Source: Lysobacteraceae bacterium | Lineage (GTDB): Bacteria; Pseudomonadota; Gammaproteobacteria; Xanthomonadales; Ahniellaceae | DNA length: 64,000 bases | Assembly (NCBI GenBank): GCA_002995625.1 | Contig: PVBP01000004.1 | Coordinates: 1-64,000, forward strand | Direction: 5' to 3' | Shown: piece by piece, positions 25,773 through 34,642 of the stretch | Numbering within the stretch: the first letter of the stretch is position 1 | How the letters are laid out: each line of letters begins with the position of its first letter | Made by a program: the position numbers and the translations under genes | Notes under the pieces: generated by a model | Told to the model about the DNA's origin: nothing | The model's input: the letters and a program-made list of their open reading frames with translations, nothing else | Database searches by the model: none

Positions 25773-26421
25773 CGGCGAGGAGTCCTCGCACCTGTTGATC
25801 GTTGGCGCCGGCGGCCATGCGCGGGAGCTGCTGTGGTTGGCCTCTCGGCTGGATAGCGGGCGCGGAAGGGTTCGGGTCGCGATCGAGTCGGGCTGGCAGC
25901 CGCCTCGCACGGTGGCCGGGATCACGGTGGAGTCGCTCGATGCGATCGAGCACGACCTCGTCGATGTTCGGTACGTGGTCGCGATTGGCGATTCAAGGGC
26001 GAGGGAGCGGATCTCGAGCCGGCTGGAGTCGGCCGGCGCACGGGCTGCGGCGCTCGTCGATCCGTCCGTGCAACTGTCGGATCGCGTCCGGATTGGATCC
26101 GGCGCCGTCATCTGCGCCGGATGCGTGCTGACCTGCGACATCACGGTGGGCCGCCATGTCCATATCAATTGCGGCTGCCTGGTCCACCACGATGCACGCA
26201 TCGGGGATTACGCGACGCTGTCGCCCGGCGTTCGGATCGCTGGGCACGTCGTGATAGGCCCCCACGCGCTGATCGGCATTGGCGCAAGCATCATCAACGG
26301 GCGTGAGGGCGCGCCGCTGCGCATCGGGGCGGGTGCCGTCGTGGCTGCAGGCGCCTGCGTGACGCGTGACGTGCCCGACGGGGCGATGGTGGCTGGCGTG
26401 CCCGCAGTGCGTAAGCGATGA
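25765..26421 (+). CDS. NeuD/PglD-like sugar acetyltransferase (left-handed beta helix)
   Basis: This 218-residue enzyme has an N-terminal nucleotide-sugar-binding Rossmann-like part (LLIVGAGGHARELLWLA) and a hexapeptide-repeat beta helix (IGSGAVICAGCVLTCDITVG and onward) containing the catalytic histidine of HINCGCLVHHDARIGDYA. NeuD/PglD/VioB enzymes N- or O-acetylate amino sugars from acetyl-CoA. Together with the DegT aminotransferase it could make a 4-acetamido-4,6-dideoxyhexose. The TTG start at 25765 overlaps the preceding gene and is the only start that retains the full Rossmann strand. Confidence 0.83.
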   Translation: MADGEESSHLLIVGAGGHARELLWLASRLDSGRGRVRVAIESGWQPPRTVAGITVESLDAIEHDLVDVRYVVAIGDSRARERISSRLESAGARAAALVDPSVQLSDRVRIGSGAVICAGCVLTCDITVGRHVHINCGCLVHHDARIGDYATLSPGVRIAGHVVIGPHALIGIGASIINGREGAPLRIGAGAVVAAGACVTRDVPDGAMVAGVPAVRKR

Positions 26422-26428
26422 CTCCGAG

Positions 26429-27394
26429 ATGATCTCGATCGTCATCCAATCCTTCAATTTTGCGCCCTATCTCGGCGAAGCGATTCGCTCGGTCCTCGCG
26501 TTGCGGAACCCGGCGCCGGACGAGATCGTCGTCATCGACGATGCGTCGACGGACGGCAGCGCGGACATCGCGGGTTCGTTCTCCGATCCCCGGCTGCGAG
26601 TCATCGTCAATGAGCGCAACTTCGGCGCGGCTGAAACCTTCAACCGCGCCTTCGAGGCGACCCGTGGCGACTTCGTGGCGCGGCTCGATGGCGATGATCG
26701 CTATCGGCCGGATTTCCTGACACATGCGATGGGCGCATTCGCGCGCCACCCGGGCGCCGTGGCCGCCTATGGCTGCATCGAGATGATCGATCCAGCAGGT
26801 CGCGTCACCTCGACCGAGCGCCACGACGCGCTGCCGGCAGGCCCGCACTGCGGCGACCGCTTCATCGACCTCCTCGAGGAGAACTTCCTGTCGGCGCCGA
26901 CGCTGATCGCGCGTCGCGAGGCGTGGCAGGGCGTGCTGCCGGTGCCCGCCGACATGCCCTTCTTCGACTGGTACGCGGCGCTGCGCATTGCCGAGTCGGG
27001 GCCGATCGCGTTCACCGGCGAAGTGCACGCCGACTATCGCGTCCATCCGGGTGGCATGCACGCTGTGATGCTGCGCGAGGGCTGGGGCGAGGCGATCTAT
27101 CGACGCGTGCTGGACACGTTCTTCTCGGAGCCGGGGCACGCGGAAGCCAAGGCCGCGCGGCGCGGGCGCATCTACGCGCGCTGGTATCGCAGCATCGGCG
27201 ACAGCTATTTCGGTGTCGGTCGCCGCCAGGACGCACGGCGGTGCTACCGGGAGGCCTTGCGCGCGGATCCATGGGCATCCGGGAGCCTGACCGCCGCGCG
27301 GCGCCTGCTCGCGACGTGGCTCGATCCGACAACCTACGCCCGGGCCAAGCGGGCGTTCGGCGTGGGGGAGCGGTCATCGACCGGTTCGAACTGA
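26429..27394 (+). CDS. Family 2 glycosyltransferase
   Basis: This 321-residue protein begins MISIVIQSFNFAPYLGEAI, with EIVVIDDASTDGSADIA and ARLDGDDRYRPDF (DXD-like). Later segments WYAALRIAESG and YRVHPGGMH are typical of GT2 enzymes of O-antigen loci. The C-terminal part is short and helical, with a TPR-like stretch (GVGRRQDARRCYREALRADP). The ATG at 26429 lies just after the NeuD stop. An ATG at 26418 is in another frame and closes immediately. The next gene shares its stop (TGATG). Confidence 0.84.
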   Translation: MISIVIQSFNFAPYLGEAIRSVLALRNPAPDEIVVIDDASTDGSADIAGSFSDPRLRVIVNERNFGAAETFNRAFEATRGDFVARLDGDDRYRPDFLTHAMGAFARHPGAVAAYGCIEMIDPAGRVTSTERHDALPAGPHCGDRFIDLLEENFLSAPTLIARREAWQGVLPVPADMPFFDWYAALRIAESGPIAFTGEVHADYRVHPGGMHAVMLREGWGEAIYRRVLDTFFSEPGHAEAKAARRGRIYARWYRSIGDSYFGVGRRQDARRCYREALRADPWASGSLTAARRLLATWLDPTTYARAKRAFGVGERSSTGSN

Positions 27395-28404
27395 TGGGCA
27401 GCGCTGGCGGGGTTCAGGTGCCGGACTTCGATCGCACCGCGCCAGATCCCAAGGCCATCCGCGCCTCGACGATCTTCCTGTGCTTCAACCAGCAGGACAG
27501 CGTGACCGATGCCTTCGGCTCGCTGCTGGCGCAGACTGTGCCGCTTGAGATCGTCGCTTCGGACGATGCGTCCCGGGACGGCACCTTCGAGCGTTTGTAC
27601 GCTATGGCGCGAGAGCACCGCGGTCCGCACGCGATTCGCCTTTACCGGCAGCGTCGAAACCTTGGGATCGGCGCGAACTTCCGCTTCTGCGCCGGGCGCA
27701 CGACGCAGCGTTACATCGTGCTGTTCGAGGGCGACGACTGGTCGGAGCCGCATCGGGTCGATCGCCTCCTCGAGCTGGCGCGGCGCCATCCGAAGGCGCG
27801 AATGTATGGTTCCTCCCTTCGCCTGATCGGTGCCGATGGCATGGAATCCACCTGGCGCTACGTCCAGATCGAGCGAGGGGAAATCGGGCTTTCCGGCGAC
27901 TGGGTCATCCGCGGTGCCTGCTTCATGGTCGACCGGGAACTGATTGACCGCTTTCCACCGATCCCGCGGCGAGCAGTCGCGGTCGACCTGCTGCTGAACC
28001 TTCGCGCCCTGCGCCACTTTGGTCTCGAGTCGCGGGTCGTCTGCCCCGAGCCGCTCGTCCGTTACCGAATGGCAGAGAGGGGGGCGACGCGCGGCCTGCA
28101 GGCGGCGAGTGGCTGGACCGAGCTCCGAAGCCGCGCACCGCGCCAGCTCGGCGATCTCGTCGCGGTGCTGCATGACGACCGCCGCAGCCGGGTGCAAGGC
28201 CTCGGGCTTTCATGCGATCCGTCGATGGCGGCGACTGTTGCCGAGTGGACCGCCACTTGCCGGCAGCGTGCGCGCCAACTGCTGGCGATCGGGTCCGGAT
28301 CGCGCGCCCGTGCCGCAGTGAGGGTTGCTCGCGATGCGATCATCGACCGTTCCAATCGGCGAATGCACCTTGGTCTGTTGCGGCGGATCCTGCGTCGTGC
28401 GTGA
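27394..28404 (+). CDS. Family 2 glycosyltransferase
   Basis: This 336-residue GT-A enzyme has TIFLCFNQQDSVTDAFGSLL, EIVASDDASRDGTFERL and LFEGDDWSEPHRVDRLL as its donor and metal motifs. Its N-terminus carries about 25 extra residues before the fold. ATG at 27394 overlaps the previous stop by one base. It is distinct from its upstream neighbour, so two separate transfer steps are suggested. A 107-nt gap without a gene follows. Confidence 0.82.
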   Translation: MGSAGGVQVPDFDRTAPDPKAIRASTIFLCFNQQDSVTDAFGSLLAQTVPLEIVASDDASRDGTFERLYAMAREHRGPHAIRLYRQRRNLGIGANFRFCAGRTTQRYIVLFEGDDWSEPHRVDRLLELARRHPKARMYGSSLRLIGADGMESTWRYVQIERGEIGLSGDWVIRGACFMVDRELIDRFPPIPRRAVAVDLLLNLRALRHFGLESRVVCPEPLVRYRMAERGATRGLQAASGWTELRSRAPRQLGDLVAVLHDDRRSRVQGLGLSCDPSMAATVAEWTATCRQRARQLLAIGSGSRARAAVRVARDAIIDRSNRRMHLGLLRRILRRA

Positions 28405-28511
28405 TGACGGCCCGCGCGCGGGCTCGACGCGCGTACGAGCCGGATTCGCGGCGAATCAACTCATCCTGACCGAAATCCCGGAAAGCGAGCTCCTCGTGAT
28501 GAAGAAGATTC

Positions 28512-30248
28512 ATGTGGTCTAGGTTCCGAACGCTCTGGAACGAGATCCGCCTCGTCGGCGGCACCCAGCTACGGCGCACGCCACTGATCGTCCTGCTGAT
28601 GCTGGGCTCGGCGTCGCTCGACCTCGTCGGCGTGGCGCTGATCGCGCCCTTCCTTGGCCTCATCGTCGGCGATGCGACGCTGCTCGGCTGGTTCCCTGCG
28701 CCGTTCGTCCGCTTGCTGGGGGAGGATCCGCTGACCCGGCTCGGGTTGCTGCTGGTCGCGCTGTTCGCTGTGAAGGCGGTCGCCACCTTCGCGGTGCAGG
28801 GCGCGATCACCCGGATGTCCGAGGCGATCCGCGCGGACTTGATGGTGCGGCTCCTGTCCGCCTACCAGCACCGCTCGTATCGCTGGTACCTCGGCCAGAA
28901 CTCCAGCGACCTCGTGAACCGAGTGGTCTGGTACACGAACGGATTCTCGAACGGTTTCGTCGGCTCGGCGATGCGGCTGGCTTCCGACGGGCTGGTCTTC
29001 ATCGCGCTCGGCGCGCTGATTCTGGTCGCCGATTGGCGCGCCTTCCTGATGCTGGCCACCGTGCTGGGCATCGCGTTTCTCGGCGTGCATGCCTTCGTGC
29101 GCGTGCGCGCGTCACGCCTGATGCAGGCCCAGGGCGGGCTGCACGGGGAGGTCATCCATGCCGTGAACCAGGCCATGGGCGGATTGCGCGAGATCCGCAT
29201 GATCGGCTGCGAGGACTATTTCCTGGCGCGCATGTCGCGAGCGGCTGCCGGCATGGTCGAGACCCACGCGCGCCTGGCCGTGATCAACCTGCTGCCGCGC
29301 CATGGCATCGAGTTCTCGGTGGTCGTCTTCCTGGTCGCGCTGGTCTTCGTGACGCGCCTGTCGGACGAATCGGGCGCCTCGCTGGTGCCGCTGCTCGGGG
29401 TGATCGGTGCATCGGCGGTGCGTCTGATGCCTGCGTCGACCGCGTTGCTGTCGAACTTCAACAGCCTCCGGATCAACCGATTCATGGTGTCCAAGCTGGC
29501 GCTGGACCTGGCAATCGACGAGCCGGCGCCCGCCCACCCGGCCGGCGCGGGTGCGGATCCCTTGGGCCCGTTCCGCTCGATCGAGGCGCAAGGCGTCGAT
29601 TTCGCCTATGAAGCCGGCGGCAAGAGGGTCTTCGATCGCTTCGATTTCCGCATGGAGTCCGGGGAAGTCGTCGGCCTGATGGGTTCCTCGGGCGCAGGCA
29701 AGAGCACGCTGGCGGACCTGCTGCTGGGCCTGCTGGCCCCGCAGGCCGGCCGCATCCTGGTCAACGACGTGCCGCTCGCGTCGGTGCGCCGCGCGTGGCA
29801 GTCGAAGGTCGCCTACATCCCGCAGACTCCATACCTGCTCGACGACAGCCTGCGCCGCAACATCGCGCTGGGCGTGGCCGACGAGGCCATCGACGATGCG
29901 CGCGTGCTGGCGGCGATCGAGGATGCGCGCCTTGGTCCTTTCCTCGCGAGCCTCGCCGAGGGACTGGATACGCGGCTCGGCGAACGTGGCGTGCGCATGT
30001 CCGGCGGCCAGCGCCAGCGCGTGTCGATCGCACGGGCGCTCTATCACGACCGCGAGTTCCTGGTGCTCGACGAGGCGACGAGCGCGCTCGATGTCGAGAC
30101 CGAGCAGGAGGTGATCGAGACGATCCGGTCGCTGGCGGGGCGCAAGACCATGCTGATCATCGCCCACCGCGAATCCACGCTGACCTGCTGCACCCGTCGG
30201 GTGCGGCTCGGTCCGCCGAGGCGGGTGGGTGAGGAGGCCGTTGCCTGA
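28512..30248 (+). CDS. PglK/MsbA-like ABC transporter (fused permease and ATPase), candidate flippase
   Basis: The 578-residue half-transporter has about six N-terminal membrane segments and a nucleotide-binding domain: Walker A MGSSGAGKSTLADLLLG, Q-loop YIPQTPYLLDD, signature MSGGQRQRVSIARAL, Walker B EFLVLDEATSALD, and a His switch in LIIAHR. The family exports lipid-linked oligosaccharides or lipids (PglK, MsbA). With no Wzx seen in the window, it is the best candidate for flipping the repeat unit. Export of a different lipid is possible. The short atypical tail after the ATPase is Cys/Arg/Gly-rich (CCTRRVRLGPPRR). Confidence 0.84.
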   Translation: MWSRFRTLWNEIRLVGGTQLRRTPLIVLLMLGSASLDLVGVALIAPFLGLIVGDATLLGWFPAPFVRLLGEDPLTRLGLLLVALFAVKAVATFAVQGAITRMSEAIRADLMVRLLSAYQHRSYRWYLGQNSSDLVNRVVWYTNGFSNGFVGSAMRLASDGLVFIALGALILVADWRAFLMLATVLGIAFLGVHAFVRVRASRLMQAQGGLHGEVIHAVNQAMGGLREIRMIGCEDYFLARMSRAAAGMVETHARLAVINLLPRHGIEFSVVVFLVALVFVTRLSDESGASLVPLLGVIGASAVRLMPASTALLSNFNSLRINRFMVSKLALDLAIDEPAPAHPAGAGADPLGPFRSIEAQGVDFAYEAGGKRVFDRFDFRMESGEVVGLMGSSGAGKSTLADLLLGLLAPQAGRILVNDVPLASVRRAWQSKVAYIPQTPYLLDDSLRRNIALGVADEAIDDARVLAAIEDARLGPFLASLAEGLDTRLGERGVRMSGGQRQRVSIARALYHDREFLVLDEATSALDVETEQEVIETIRSLAGRKTMLIIAHRESTLTCCTRRVRLGPPRRVGEEAVA

Positions 30249-30298
30249 GCGGCATCGATGCAACCGCGGACGGTCGCCGGCTGGAGGGACAGCGACTG

Positions 30299-31615
30299 GT
30301 GCTGCACGTTCCATTCGGCTACTTCCCGGATGCCTCGGGCGGTACCGAGGTCTACGTCCGGGGGCTGGTCCGTGAGCTGGCCGCGCGTGGCATCGCGGGA
30401 GCCGTCGCGGCGCCGGGTTGCGAGGCGGGGTGGGTCGAGGTCGACGGGGCGCCGGTGCACCGGTACCCGGCCGAACCGGTTTCCGCCGCGGCCGCCGCGT
30501 TCGCCGCGGTGCTCGACGAACTTCGGCCTTCGCTCGTGCATTTCCACGCGCTGAGCCCCGCGGTCAATGCGGAGTGCGCGCGGGCGGCCAAGGCCCGCGG
30601 GCTCCCGGTGGTCTGGACCTACCACACGCCGACGCTGTCCTGCGCGCGCGGCACGATGATGCGCTTCGGCAGCACGCCCTGCGACGGGCAGTTCCGCGCT
30701 TTCCGCTGCACGGCCTGCGCCAGCCGAGCACTGTCGGGTTCGCGGCTCGTGGCCGGCATGCTGGCTGCGGTACCGGCATCGGTGTCGGCGGCATTCGGAC
30801 GGACGCTGCCGGGACGCATCGGTACGGCGCTCGGTTCGCGCGCCCGGCAGGTGGCTCGCGATGCCGGCTTCCGCGCCGCGATGGCCGAGGCAGACTGCAT
30901 CGTCGCCGTCTGCGACTGGGTCCGGGCGGTGCTGCTCGCGAACGGGCTGTCACCGGAAAAGATCATCGTCAGCCGACAGGGGCTGGTGCAGGCGATCGCG
31001 CCGCCGGCCGACCGTAGCCCTGAGTCGCGGAGCGGCCCGCTGCGCATCGCGTACTTCGGGCGCATCGACCCCACCAAGGGCGTGCACGTGCTGATCGAGG
31101 CGCTGGCTGCCATCCCGGACGTGTCCGTGCGGCTCGATATCCACGGCGTGGTCCAGCCCGGCGCGGAACACCGGCTCGCCGCATTGCGCGGGCAGGCCGC
31201 CGGGGACGACCGCATCCGCTTCCTCGCCCCGCTGGCCATGGATGCGGTGCCCAGGGCGATGGCGGCCTACGACTTCATCGCGGTGCCTTCGCGCTGGCTG
31301 GAGACCGGACCGCTGGTGGTGCTGGAGGCCTTCGCGGCCGGGGTGCCGGTCCTCGGCTCGCGGCTGGGCGGGATCGCCGAGCTGGTGCGCGACGGCATCG
31401 ACGGCGTGCTGCTGCCGGTCGCGGACGCCCCGGCATGGGCGGGCGCGATCCGGCGTCTGGCCGAGGACCGAAGCCGCGTCGGCGCGCTGCACGCCGGGGT
31501 CCAGCCGCCGCGCACGATGGCCGCGGTGGCGGAAGACATGCTCGGCGTCTATGGCCGGCTGCTCGGCGAGGTCGGCGATGGAGGAACAGGTTCCCCGTTC
31601 GAGGTGGCGGCATGA
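30299..31615 (+). CDS. Family 4 glycosyltransferase
   Basis: This 438-residue GT-B protein has HVPFGYFPDASGGTEVYV as the N-terminal donor loop and YFGRIDPTKGVHVLIEAL as the linker strand. The donor site is PSRWLETGPLVVLEAFAAGVPVLGSRLGGI, with both glutamates. A Cys-bearing middle segment (CTACASRAL) is an insertion relative to many GT4s. GTG at 30299 follows a GGAGGGA site. It overlaps the methyltransferase by 4 nt. The specific sugar is unknown. Confidence 0.84.
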   Translation: MLHVPFGYFPDASGGTEVYVRGLVRELAARGIAGAVAAPGCEAGWVEVDGAPVHRYPAEPVSAAAAAFAAVLDELRPSLVHFHALSPAVNAECARAAKARGLPVVWTYHTPTLSCARGTMMRFGSTPCDGQFRAFRCTACASRALSGSRLVAGMLAAVPASVSAAFGRTLPGRIGTALGSRARQVARDAGFRAAMAEADCIVAVCDWVRAVLLANGLSPEKIIVSRQGLVQAIAPPADRSPESRSGPLRIAYFGRIDPTKGVHVLIEALAAIPDVSVRLDIHGVVQPGAEHRLAALRGQAAGDDRIRFLAPLAMDAVPRAMAAYDFIAVPSRWLETGPLVVLEAFAAGVPVLGSRLGGIAELVRDGIDGVLLPVADAPAWAGAIRRLAEDRSRVGALHAGVQPPRTMAAVAEDMLGVYGRLLGEVGDGGTGSPFEVAA

Positions 31616-32301
31616 GTCTCTTCAGAGGATACGCCCGTGGTCTGCGCAGCCACATCGCGGATGCACTCTACACATGGCGATGCGAGTGGCTGCTGGCACC
31701 GCGCACGCGGCGTCGCCTGCGGGGGGTCCGGGCTGTTTCGCTCAACGTCGGGGCGGGCCGCCTTGCCTTGCCGGGCTTCGTCAACCTCGATCGTTTCCCG
31801 GCTGCGCCCGGCGTGCTGTACTGGGATTTCCGCAAGCCGCTGCCGCTCTCCGACGGCAGCGTCCGGCACGTCCACTGCGAGCACTTCATCGAACACCTCG
31901 AGCGCGACGAGGCGCTGGGGCTGCTCGTCGAGTTCCAGCGGGTGCTGGAACCTGGCGGGACCCTGCGCGTGATTTGTCCCGATGCCGAACGCTACTTCCG
32001 CGCCTACTGCGATGGGGACGATGCGTTTTTCGGATCGTTGGCGTCGCTGGGCGGTGCCGAAGTTCCCTTCGAACTGCCAATCGAGATCGTGAACCAGATG
32101 TTCCGGATGGGCGGGGCCCACCGGTGGGCGTGGGACTTTGCCTCGCTCGCCCGTGGCTTGGTCCGCGCGGGTTTTGTCGACATCCGGCGGTCGGGCTTCG
32201 CGGCGGCGGGCGAGGGTGGCGAAATCGATGGTCGCGATGACTGGCGCCGCATCGAGTCGATCCAGGTGGTCGCCCGGAAGCCCGGGCACGATCCGGCGTG
32301 A
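31612..32301 (+). CDS. Class I SAM-dependent methyltransferase-like protein
   Basis: This 229-residue protein resembles the Methyltransf_11 group found in polysaccharide loci. It has VSLNVGAGRLALPGFVNLD as a variant SAM motif I, then HCEHFIEHLERDEALGLL, FQRVLEPGGTLRVICPD and a C-terminal AGFVDIRRSGF. The loop GRLALPG replaces the usual GxGxG pattern, as in many homologues of this group. It overlaps both neighbours by 4 nt. Its substrate is unknown. Confidence 0.75.
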   Translation: MSLFRGYARGLRSHIADALYTWRCEWLLAPRTRRRLRGVRAVSLNVGAGRLALPGFVNLDRFPAAPGVLYWDFRKPLPLSDGSVRHVHCEHFIEHLERDEALGLLVEFQRVLEPGGTLRVICPDAERYFRAYCDGDDAFFGSLASLGGAEVPFELPIEIVNQMFRMGGAHRWAWDFASLARGLVRAGFVDIRRSGFAAAGEGGEIDGRDDWRRIESIQVVARKPGHDPA

Positions 32302-33425
32302 GTCGCATCCTGTTCGTGCAAGCCACCGACCCTGCGGCGTATCCGCCGCTGATCCATGCCGGCACGCTGATGGCCGAGCGGGGTCACCGGGTGCGCTTCC
32401 TGTCCTCGCCGATCGTCGGACGGGCGATGCGCATGCCCGACGTGCCCGGACTTGAGGTCGACTCGCTTCCGGAACGCCCGACGCACGTCATGAGCCCTGC
32501 GCACTACGCGCGTTATCTTGCGGCGGCGATGCGGGCGGCGCACGCCTTCCGTCCCGACATCGTCTACGCCTCCGATCCGCTCGGGGCGCTGCCGGGCCTC
32601 GTCGCGGCGCGGATGTCCGCCGCCCCGGTGGTCTACCACGAACACGACAGTCCGGACAGCGAGCGCAGGTTGCATCGCGCCGTGAGGTTGGCGCGGCGGG
32701 CGGCGCTGCGCCGGGCGCGCCTCGTGGTCTTTCCGAACGAGGGCAGGGCACGCGAGGTCGCCGCCGAGGTCCCGTTCACGGCCGCGCGGCTCCGGACGGT
32801 CTGGAACCTGCCGCGTCGCAGCGAAGTGTCGCCGCCCGCGGCGCGGCGGACTGGTTCGCTGGTCCTTTACTACCACGGCAGCATCACGCCCGACCGTCTG
32901 CCGCGGACCGTGCTCGATGCAGTGCTGCGTTTTCCCGACGTGCGACTGCGCGTGGTCGGGTACGAAACCGCCGGTGGCCAGGGACATGTCGCCGCGCTGC
33001 GGAACGTGGCCGAGTCGGCGGGCAGGCCCGATGCTCTCGAAGTCCACGGCGAGGTGTCGCGGGAGGCCCTCCCGGCGCTGATGGATGGCGCCACCGTGGG
33101 ACTTGCGCTGATGCCAACCACGAGCAGCGACATCAACATGCGGCACATGACCGGTGCGTCGAACAAGGCCTTCGACTACCTGTCCGGCGGACTGGCGCTG
33201 ATGGTGTCCGACCTGCCGGACTGGCGTTCGATGTTCGTGGCGCCTGGTCTTGCGCGGGCCTGCGACCCGGCATCGGTCGACTCGATCGCCGAGGCGATCC
33301 GCGATTTCATCGGACGCCCGGACGAAACTCGCGCCATGGGCGAGCGCGGCCGCCTGCGGATGCTCGATGCGTGGAACTACGACACCGCCTTCGCGCCCGT
33401 GCTGGCCGACCTCGGGCTCGATTGA
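32298..33425 (+). CDS. Family 4-type glycosyltransferase (paralogue of 50958-52085)
   Basis: This 375-residue GT-B protein begins MSRILFVQATDPAAYPPLIH. VVYHEHDSPDSERRLHR, ARLVVFPNEGRA, LYYHGSITPDRLPRTVLDAV and GASNKAFDYLSGGLALMV have close counterparts in the protein at 50958-52085, which has the same length. The two are paralogues. The canonical E-x7-E motif is altered, as in many atypical GT4s. GTG start and stop overlap both neighbours. Confidence 0.8.
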   Translation: MSRILFVQATDPAAYPPLIHAGTLMAERGHRVRFLSSPIVGRAMRMPDVPGLEVDSLPERPTHVMSPAHYARYLAAAMRAAHAFRPDIVYASDPLGALPGLVAARMSAAPVVYHEHDSPDSERRLHRAVRLARRAALRRARLVVFPNEGRAREVAAEVPFTAARLRTVWNLPRRSEVSPPAARRTGSLVLYYHGSITPDRLPRTVLDAVLRFPDVRLRVVGYETAGGQGHVAALRNVAESAGRPDALEVHGEVSREALPALMDGATVGLALMPTTSSDINMRHMTGASNKAFDYLSGGLALMVSDLPDWRSMFVAPGLARACDPASVDSIAEAIRDFIGRPDETRAMGERGRLRMLDAWNYDTAFAPVLADLGLD

Positions 33426-34642
33426 TGACGGCCGGCGAGCGTCCGCGGCTGCTGGTCTTCACCACGCATCCCATCCAGTACCAGGCGCCGTGGTTCCGCG
33501 CGATCGAGGAGTCCGGCCGGTTCGAGCTGCTGGTCGCGTTCTCGTATATTCCGACCGACTCCGAGCAGGCCGTCGGCTTCGGTGGCGCCTTCGAGTGGGA
33601 CATTCCGCTTCGCGAGGGCTATCGCTCGGTCGTGCTGGATTCCCGCGACCTCGGCAGGGCGGCTCCGGACTGGCTGCGACGGCCGATCCGTGGCTCCGGC
33701 GCGCTGCTGGAGCGGTTCCGGCCTGACGCCGCGCTGGTGCTCGGCTGGCAGGAGGTGTCGCTGTGCCAGGCGATGCGCGCCTGCTGGCGGCGCGGCGTCC
33801 CGGTGATCCTGCGGGGCGAGTCGGTCCCACGGCCGCGTCGTCGCCGACTGGTTCGCTGGGGCCAGCGACAACTGGTTCGACGCGCCGCGGGCGTCCTGGC
33901 GATCGGTGCCCGCAATCGTCGCTTCTATGCGGACCTCGGTGTCCAGGAATCGACAATCGTCGATGCCCCCTACTGCGTCGACAACGCCCGGTTCGCGGCC
34001 GCGGCCGCTCGCCTGACGGCCCGGCGGACGGAAATCCGACGCGGCTTCGGCATCCCCGAGGAGGCACTGTGCCTGCTCTTCGCCGGGAAGCTCGAGGCCA
34101 AGAAGCGGCCCGTCGATGTCATCGAAGCCGTCACCGCCGCTCGTGCCGCCGGCGCGCCGGTGCATGCGCTGATCGTCGGTGATGGGCCGCTGCGCGCGGA
34201 GTGCGAGTCCCGCATCGCGGCACTCGCTGCGCCGGCATCGATGGCCGGCTTTCGAAACCAGTCGGAGCTGCCCTGTGCCTACGTGGCCGCGGATGCGCTG
34301 GTGCTCCCGTCCGACGCCCGCGAAACCTGGGGCCTGGTGGTCAACGAGGCCATGGCCTGCGGCTTGCCGGCGATCGTCAGCGACGCGGTCGGATGCGCGC
34401 CCGATCTGGTGCAGGACGGGGAAACCGGTGCGATCTTCCCCTGTGGCGACGTCGCGACGCTCGCAGGCGTGATCAGAAGCTGGGCCGACGACCGCAAAGG
34501 GGTCATATCCATGGGACGGCAAGCCGAAGCGCACGTGCGCGCCCGCTACTCGATCGAGGGAGCGGTCAAGGGGCTCGCGGGGGCCGTGCAGAACGTGCTT
34601 GGCCGGAACGCCACCAGCGTGTCGGAGGGACAGACCGCATGA
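33425..34642 (+). CDS. Family 4 glycosyltransferase
   Basis: This 405-residue enzyme begins with LLVFTTHPIQYQAPWFRAIE, a pattern common to a GT4 subgroup of O-antigen loci. The linker LFAGKLEAKKRPVDVIEAV precedes the donor domain (LIVGDGPLRAECE) and the active-site stretch ETWGLVVNEAMACGLPAI with the E-x7-E pair. ATG at 33425 uses the last base of the previous stop. It overlaps the CgeB-like gene by 4 nt. Confidence 0.85.
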   Translation: MTAGERPRLLVFTTHPIQYQAPWFRAIEESGRFELLVAFSYIPTDSEQAVGFGGAFEWDIPLREGYRSVVLDSRDLGRAAPDWLRRPIRGSGALLERFRPDAALVLGWQEVSLCQAMRACWRRGVPVILRGESVPRPRRRRLVRWGQRQLVRRAAGVLAIGARNRRFYADLGVQESTIVDAPYCVDNARFAAAAARLTARRTEIRRGFGIPEEALCLLFAGKLEAKKRPVDVIEAVTAARAAGAPVHALIVGDGPLRAECESRIAALAAPASMAGFRNQSELPCAYVAADALVLPSDARETWGLVVNEAMACGLPAIVSDAVGCAPDLVQDGETGAIFPCGDVATLAGVIRSWADDRKGVISMGRQAEAHVRARYSIEGAVKGLAGAVQNVLGRNATSVSEGQTA

